This document shows positions 16,554 through 20,112 of a DNA stretch of 20,112 bases, piece by piece. Below the pieces are notes generated by a model. The model saw nothing but the letters and a program-made list of their open reading frames with translations, made no database searches and had not been told where the DNA came from. The stretch's first letter is position 1. Every line of letters begins with the position of its first letter. The position numbers were made by a program, and so were the translations under genes. This stretch comes from JAAYYM01 sp964631375 (lineage in GTDB: Bacteria; Bacillota; Clostridia; Lachnospirales; Lachnospiraceae), in NCBI GenBank assembly GCA_964631375.1, contig CAZVYQ010000046.1, forward strand, positions 1 to 20,112. The letters run 5' to 3'.

Positions 16554-17990
16554 ATGTTAACAGATTCACTAGGACGTCCTATTACAAATGATACCGATTC
16601 TCTGACTGTAGGACCGGATGGTCCCGGCCTGATCGAAGATGTACAGCTAATCGATAAAATTGCACACTTTGACAGAGAGAGGGTGCCCGAACGTGTTGTT
16701 CATGCGAAGGGCGCCGGAGCTTTTGGTCAATTTACCACCTATCAATGTATGAGCCAATACACCTTTGCAGATTTTCTTCAGGGAGCAAATCATACAACAA
16801 AAGTATTTGTACGTTTTTCAACCGTCATCGGTTCCAAAGGCTCTGCAGACACCGTTCGCGACCCACGTGGTTTTGCCGTCAAATTCTATACGAATCAGGG
16901 GATTTATGATCTTGTAGGAAACAATCTGCCAGTCTTCTTCATACGTGATGCCATTCAGTTTCCGGACGTTATCCACTCGCTGAAACCGGCACCCAATACC
17001 AACCTGCGAGATCCCGAACGCTTCTGGGATTTTATATCCCTGACACCGGAATCTACCCATATGATAGCATGGCTCTATTCTGACAGAGGAACAATTAAGG
17101 ATTATGCTCACGTAGATGGATTTGGGGTAAATACTTACATTTGGATTAATGCAAAAGGAGAACGCTGCTATATTAAATATCATTGGAAGACCATGCAGGG
17201 AATCGAGACCATAACGCGCCAGGAGGCAGAACGTCTGGCAGGCACGGATCCTGATATTGCAGTCCGAAACCTGTATGAAGCGATTAAATGTGGCAAATAT
17301 CCCCGTTATGAGTTATGTGTGCAGATCATGCAACCAAGTGATCTGGATACATTGCCGTTTGATCCTCTGGATGATACAAAAACTTGGCCGGAAGATCAGT
17401 TTCCTCTGATCAGAGTCGGAATGATGACACTGAATCAAAACCCCGAGAATTTCTTTGCAGAAGTGGAACAGTCCGCTTTCTGTCCCGGAAACATCGTACC
17501 CGGAATCGCACTTTCTGCTGATAAAATGTTACAGGGACGTTCCTTCTCTTACCTCGATACCCAACGGTATCGTATTGGTGCAAACTTTGCTCAGTTACCG
17601 GTAAATCGGTCTATATCACCGGTTGATAACAACCAGCGAGATGGCAACATGACCTATCTGTTCAATCCGGAGTCTGTTAATTATTCTCCAAACTCATTAA
17701 ACCACAATCGTCCATGTCCAGCAGCTCTTCCGGAAGCAAAACCAGAATACGTTGAGGGGTATATTGGAAGAACACCGATTGCAAAGCAAAATGATTTCTA
17801 TCAGGCCGGTCAACAGTTTATGTCTTATTCACATGAAGAACGTGCTCATCTGGCCGACAATATTGCTGTAGAACTTTGTACATGCAAAAAAGATATTATT
17901 CAACGAGTGATCAACAACTTTGCAAAAGCTTCTCAGGAATGGGCTGCCATGGTACTTCGTGCTATGCGGATGTATAAACCTAATCTGTAG
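16554..17990 (+). CDS. Haem catalase (monofunctional)
   Basis: The enzyme disproportionates hydrogen peroxide to water and oxygen in the cytoplasm. The 478-residue length places it among the small-subunit catalases (KatA-like). Catalytic residues are in the expected places: His50 in RVVHAKGAGAFG, Asn123 in DLVGNN, and the proximal haem ligand Tyr333 in FSYLDTQRYR. Spacing between these three matches bovine catalase. There is no signal peptide. AAGGA (16539-16543) is 10 bases upstream of the ATG. The intergenic region shared with rluF has no strong plus-strand promoter that I can see and no convincing PerR operator. The gene ends in a strong convergent terminator. A catalase is uncommon in strict anaerobes of this family, which suggests adaptation to oxygen exposure or acquisition by transfer; the latter is not shown by base composition alone. 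Confidence 0.97.
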   Translation: MLTDSLGRPITNDTDSLTVGPDGPGLIEDVQLIDKIAHFDRERVPERVVHAKGAGAFGQFTTYQCMSQYTFADFLQGANHTTKVFVRFSTVIGSKGSADTVRDPRGFAVKFYTNQGIYDLVGNNLPVFFIRDAIQFPDVIHSLKPAPNTNLRDPERFWDFISLTPESTHMIAWLYSDRGTIKDYAHVDGFGVNTYIWINAKGERCYIKYHWKTMQGIETITRQEAERLAGTDPDIAVRNLYEAIKCGKYPRYELCVQIMQPSDLDTLPFDPLDDTKTWPEDQFPLIRVGMMTLNQNPENFFAEVEQSAFCPGNIVPGIALSADKMLQGRSFSYLDTQRYRIGANFAQLPVNRSISPVDNNQRDGNMTYLFNPESVNYSPNSLNHNRPCPAALPEAKPEYVEGYIGRTPIAKQNDFYQAGQQFMSYSHEERAHLADNIAVELCTCKKDIIQRVINNFAKASQEWAAMVLRAMRMYKPNL

Positions 17991-18008
17991 GTGATAAAAA
18001 TCAAACAG

Positions 18009-18045
18009 AAAGGACTTAGGAATGATACAATATCCTAAGTCCTTT
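18009..18045 (+). terminator. Convergent terminator between catalase and the cytidylate-kinase-like gene
   Basis: A perfect 13-base-pair stem pairs 18009-18021 with 18033-18045 around an 11-base loop. On the plus strand the stem runs into five T (18043-18047), ending the catalase transcript. On the minus strand the T-rich stretch after the stem is broken (TTTCTGTTTGATTTTT), but the same hairpin is likely to end the opposing gene, whose stop is at 18068. It is the only hairpin between the two convergent genes. Confidence 0.9.
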
Positions 18046-18067
18046 TTGTGAAACTGTTTAACATATA

Positions 18068-18667
18068 CTATTCTATTATCCCAGCCAATATCTTCACGCA
18101 GTTCTCTATCCCGAGCGTACTGCTGTCAAGACAGATGTCAAAATGTGTGCCGTCTCCCCATTTATATCCTGAATGCGTTGTATAAAAACCACTTCTTCTT
18201 TTATCTGTCTTTTTCAGAGTCTCCACTGCTTCCTCTCTGGTCAGCTTCTCATTCTCAATCGCTCGATTAATGCGATATTCTGTATCTGCATGGATAAACA
18301 CCTTGAGACAATCTGGATGATCCTTTAGGATATACCCCGCACATCTGCCTACGATCACACAAGGTCCGTTCGACACAACTTCCTCTATGATATTCTTTTC
18401 TTCGTAAAACAAACGATCAACAAGAGGCATATTGTTAATATTACGTGTAGATCCGCCGATTGCCGTTTGAGACAGATTGAATATGATGCTATTAGGTCCC
18501 GTCTCCTCCAGTTCAGAAATATAGATGTGTGGAATATCCAGTTTCTTCGCCGCCATCACCAAAATATTGTGGTCATACAGTTTAAAATCTAAAGTCTTTG
18601 CAAGTCTGCGTCCTATTTCATTACCACCGCTACAGTATTGTCGTTCTATCGTCACATATTGATACAT
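18068..18667 (-). CDS. Cytidylate kinase-like family protein (PF13189 type)
   Basis: This 199-residue protein resembles the cytidylate-kinase-like group found widely in Clostridia and distinct from Cmk. It opens with YVTIERQYCSGGNEIGRRLA, a diverged P-loop without the usual GKS/GKT, then has LYDH and, near 105-115, VIVGRCAGYIL, a typical motif of the family. Arginine- and lysine-rich segments about 132-160 fit an NMP-kinase lid. It probably phosphorylates a nucleotide or similar small molecule, but the altered P-loop makes the true substrate uncertain. The ATG at 18667 is preferred over GTG 18676 because AAAGGGG lies eight bases upstream of it. The gene stands alone, between a convergent terminator and the gdhA terminator. 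A TATAAT at 18715-18710 with a weak -35 may be its promoter. Confidence 0.85.
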   Translation of the reverse strand: MYQYVTIERQYCSGGNEIGRRLAKTLDFKLYDHNILVMAAKKLDIPHIYISELEETGPNSIIFNLSQTAIGGSTRNINNMPLVDRLFYEEKNIIEEVVSNGPCVIVGRCAGYILKDHPDCLKVFIHADTEYRINRAIENEKLTREEAVETLKKTDKRRSGFYTTHSGYKWGDGTHFDICLDSSTLGIENCVKILAGIIE

Positions 18668-18709
18668 TTCTATCACCCCTTTCCTAATAGATATACCTTC
18701 TATATACTA

Positions 18710-18715
18710 ATTATA
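18710..18715 (-). promoter_or_regulatory. Possible -10 element of the cytidylate-kinase-like gene
   Basis: A perfect TATAAT occurs on the minus strand 43 bases before the ATG at 18667. The hexamer 17 bases upstream (TATTCA) is a poor -35 match. The position between the gdhA terminator and this gene makes a promoter necessary here, which supports the call. Confidence 0.45.
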
Positions 18716-18739
18716 ACAAATTAGGGAAGAAATGAATAC

Positions 18740-18770
18740 AAAAAATCCGAAAGGTTTACCCTTCCGGATT
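18740..18770 (-). terminator. Intrinsic terminator of gdhA
   Basis: On the minus strand an 11-base-pair stem (18770-18760 with 18754-18744, one G-U pair) closes a five-base loop and is followed by a T run (six T, 18745-18740). It lies 28 bases after the gdhA stop, the usual place for a rho-independent terminator. Confidence 0.9.
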
Positions 18771-18798
18771 CGTTGACTCATATCATAAAGCTATGTGA

Positions 18799-20112
18799 CT
18801 ATACAATGCCCTGCGCGGTCATAGCCGACGCCACCTTCAGGAAGCCTGCAATATTCGCACCTGCCACGTAGTTGCCTTCCATACCATACTTCTTAGCTGC
18901 ATCATCAAGATTGTGGAATATGTTGACCATGATTGTCTTAAGCTTAGCATCAACCTCTTCAAATGTCCAACTCAATCTCTCTGAGTTCTGGCTCATTTCC
19001 AGTGCACTTGTAGCAACACCGCCTGCATTAGCAGCCTTGCCCGGTACAAACCATACACCATTCTCCTGCAAGTACTGTGTAGCTTCTAGGGTGGTAGGCA
19101 TATTGGCTCCCTCACAAACAGCTTTCACACCATTTGCTACGAGTGTCTTGGCATCGTCCAGATTCAACTCATTCTGTGTTGCACAAGGCAGAGCAACATC
19201 TACCTTGACTGTCCAAACGCCCTTGCCTTCATGATACTGAGCACTCTTTCTTGCTGCTGCATACTCTGTCAGTCTTGCACGTTTTACTTCCTTAACTTCC
19301 TTCAGGAGTGCTACATCGATTCCCTCCGGATCATAGATCCATCCTGTTGAATCAGATACCGTCACCACCTTGGCACCTAACTGTTCAGCCTTCTGTGTAG
19401 CATAGATTGCCACGTTGCCTGATCCCGAAACAGAAACTGTCTTGCCCTTGATATCTGAACCATTGCACTTTAACATTTCCTCTGTTAAGTATAACAGACC
19501 ATAGCCTGTTGCTTCGGTTCTTGCAAGTGAACCACCATAAGTAAGTCCCTTTCCTGTTAAAACGCCTTCATATAAACCACGGATTCTCTTGTACTGTCCG
19601 AATAAGTAACCGATTTCCCTAGCACCTGTTCCGATATCACCGGCAGGCACATCTGTATCAGCACCAATATATTTACAAAGTTCTGTCATAAAGCTCTGGC
19701 AAAATGCCATTACTTCTCTATCTGATTTACCCTTAGGATCAAAATCAGAACCACCCTTACCACCACCGATCGGAAGTCCTGTCAAGGAATTCTTGAAGAT
19801 CTGCTCAAAACCTAAGAATTTAATGATACCCAGATTGACTGAAGGATGAAGTCTGAGACCTCCCTTATATGGTCCGATCGCTGAGTTAAACTGTACACGG
19901 AAACCATTGTTTACCTGTACCTGTCCCTTGTCATCTACCCAAGGTACTCTGAACAATAACTGTCTCTCCGGTGTAACAATCCTTTCAAGTAATGCATCCT
20001 TTTTGTACGCTTCCTCGTTTGCTTCAATCACGACTCTCAGTGATTCCAAAACCTCTTTGACTGCCTGGTGGAATTCCGGCTGTGACGGATTCTTCTCTAC
20101 CACCATACTGAA
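18799..20112 (-). CDS. gdhA: NADP-type glutamate dehydrogenase, 5' end probably outside the window
   Basis: The enzyme interconverts 2-oxoglutarate plus ammonia and glutamate, chiefly for ammonium assimilation. From the first visible Met (20106) there are 435 residues. The substrate-binding region has KGGLRLHPSVNLG (81-93), the catalytic Lys117 in GGGKGGSDF, and Asp157 in PAGDIGTG. The dinucleotide fold shows GSGNVA (228-233), and SDSTG at 251-255 fits an NADP-preferring hexameric enzyme. Homologues usually carry about 8-12 more residues before this point, and the frame stays open to the window edge with no ribosome binding site visible, so the true start is probably beyond 20112. No defect is seen in the rest. 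A terminator follows at 18740-18770, so it is probably transcribed alone or as the last gene of a unit. Confidence 0.95.
   Translation of the reverse strand, partial: FSMVVEKNPSQPEFHQAVKEVLESLRVVIEANEEAYKKDALLERIVTPERQLLFRVPWVDDKGQVQVNNGFRVQFNSAIGPYKGGLRLHPSVNLGIIKFLGFEQIFKNSLTGLPIGGGKGGSDFDPKGKSDREVMAFCQSFMTELCKYIGADTDVPAGDIGTGAREIGYLFGQYKRIRGLYEGVLTGKGLTYGGSLARTEATGYGLLYLTEEMLKCNGSDIKGKTVSVSGSGNVAIYATQKAEQLGAKVVTVSDSTGWIYDPEGIDVALLKEVKEVKRARLTEYAAARKSAQYHEGKGVWTVKVDVALPCATQNELNLDDAKTLVANGVKAVCEGANMPTTLEATQYLQENGVWFVPGKAANAGGVATSALEMSQNSERLSWTFEEVDAKLKTIMVNIFHNLDDAAKKYGMEGNYVAGANIAGFLKVASAMTAQGIV

Noticed and set aside
1..20112. CRISPR array, mobile element, prophage, toxin-antitoxin pair or defence system
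   Set aside because: No spaced direct repeats, transposase, integrase, terminal inverted repeats or recognisable toxin or defence domains were seen; every gene over 60 codons is accounted for by chromosomal families.

Overview
The window looks like ordinary chromosome from an anaerobic, low-to-mid GC Gram-positive of class Clostridia, most likely family Lachnospiraceae. Supports are the gene order glyS-lipoprotein-recO-yqzL-era-DUF4349, the PreP-like M16C peptidase, the giant fused CoA-dehydratase activase, the Lachnospiraceae-type LigA and strong AGGAGG ribosome binding sites. The family assignment rests on remembered homologues, not on a search. I see no rRNA, tRNA, CRISPR array, insertion sequence, prophage or attachment site. 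No gene-free stretch exceeds about 170 bases.

Left block (1-7375, all minus strand, transcribed right to left): a rhomboid-like membrane pseudoprotease with a zinc-ribbon tail, an M16C metallopeptidase, a DUF4349 lipoprotein, GTPase Era, a small YqzL-like protein, RecO, a second lipoprotein, and the first 19 codons of glycyl-tRNA synthetase at the left edge. Gaps are short (the largest is 68 bases) and some genes overlap, so this is probably one operon. A clear promoter (7347-7375) drives its head, and a second consensus promoter sits in the recO-lipoprotein junction (705-733) just ahead of the lipoprotein and glyS.

Centre (7439-11797): a consensus promoter drives one long plus-strand gene for a 1406-residue protein with two activase (ASKHA) modules, DUF2229 and a dehydratase-like C-terminus. 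A hairpin at 11770-11797 separates it from the next, opposing operon.

Right-centre operon (minus, 16478 down to 11781): rluF (rRNA pseudouridine synthase), ligA (overlapping by 4 bases) and a seven-helix PAS-receiver-HPt signalling protein with no kinase domain. Its leader carries three tandem 11-base, Shine-Dalgarno-like repeats.

Right end: a divergent clade-type haem catalase (plus), a shared convergent terminator, a cytidylate-kinase-like protein (minus), a terminator, and NADP-type glutamate dehydrogenase (minus) running off the right edge at its 5' end.

The genes are mainly housekeeping: translation and ribosome maturation (glyS, era, rluF), DNA repair and replication (recO, ligA), nitrogen assimilation (gdhA) and peroxide defence (catalase). 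I found no clear new multi-gene system. The points most worth a second look are the fused double activase with a conserved four-cysteine pattern, the kinase-less 7TM-PAS-REC-HPt protein, the pseudo-rhomboid whose usual ATG falls inside its own promoter, and the hidden yqzL gene overlapping recO.
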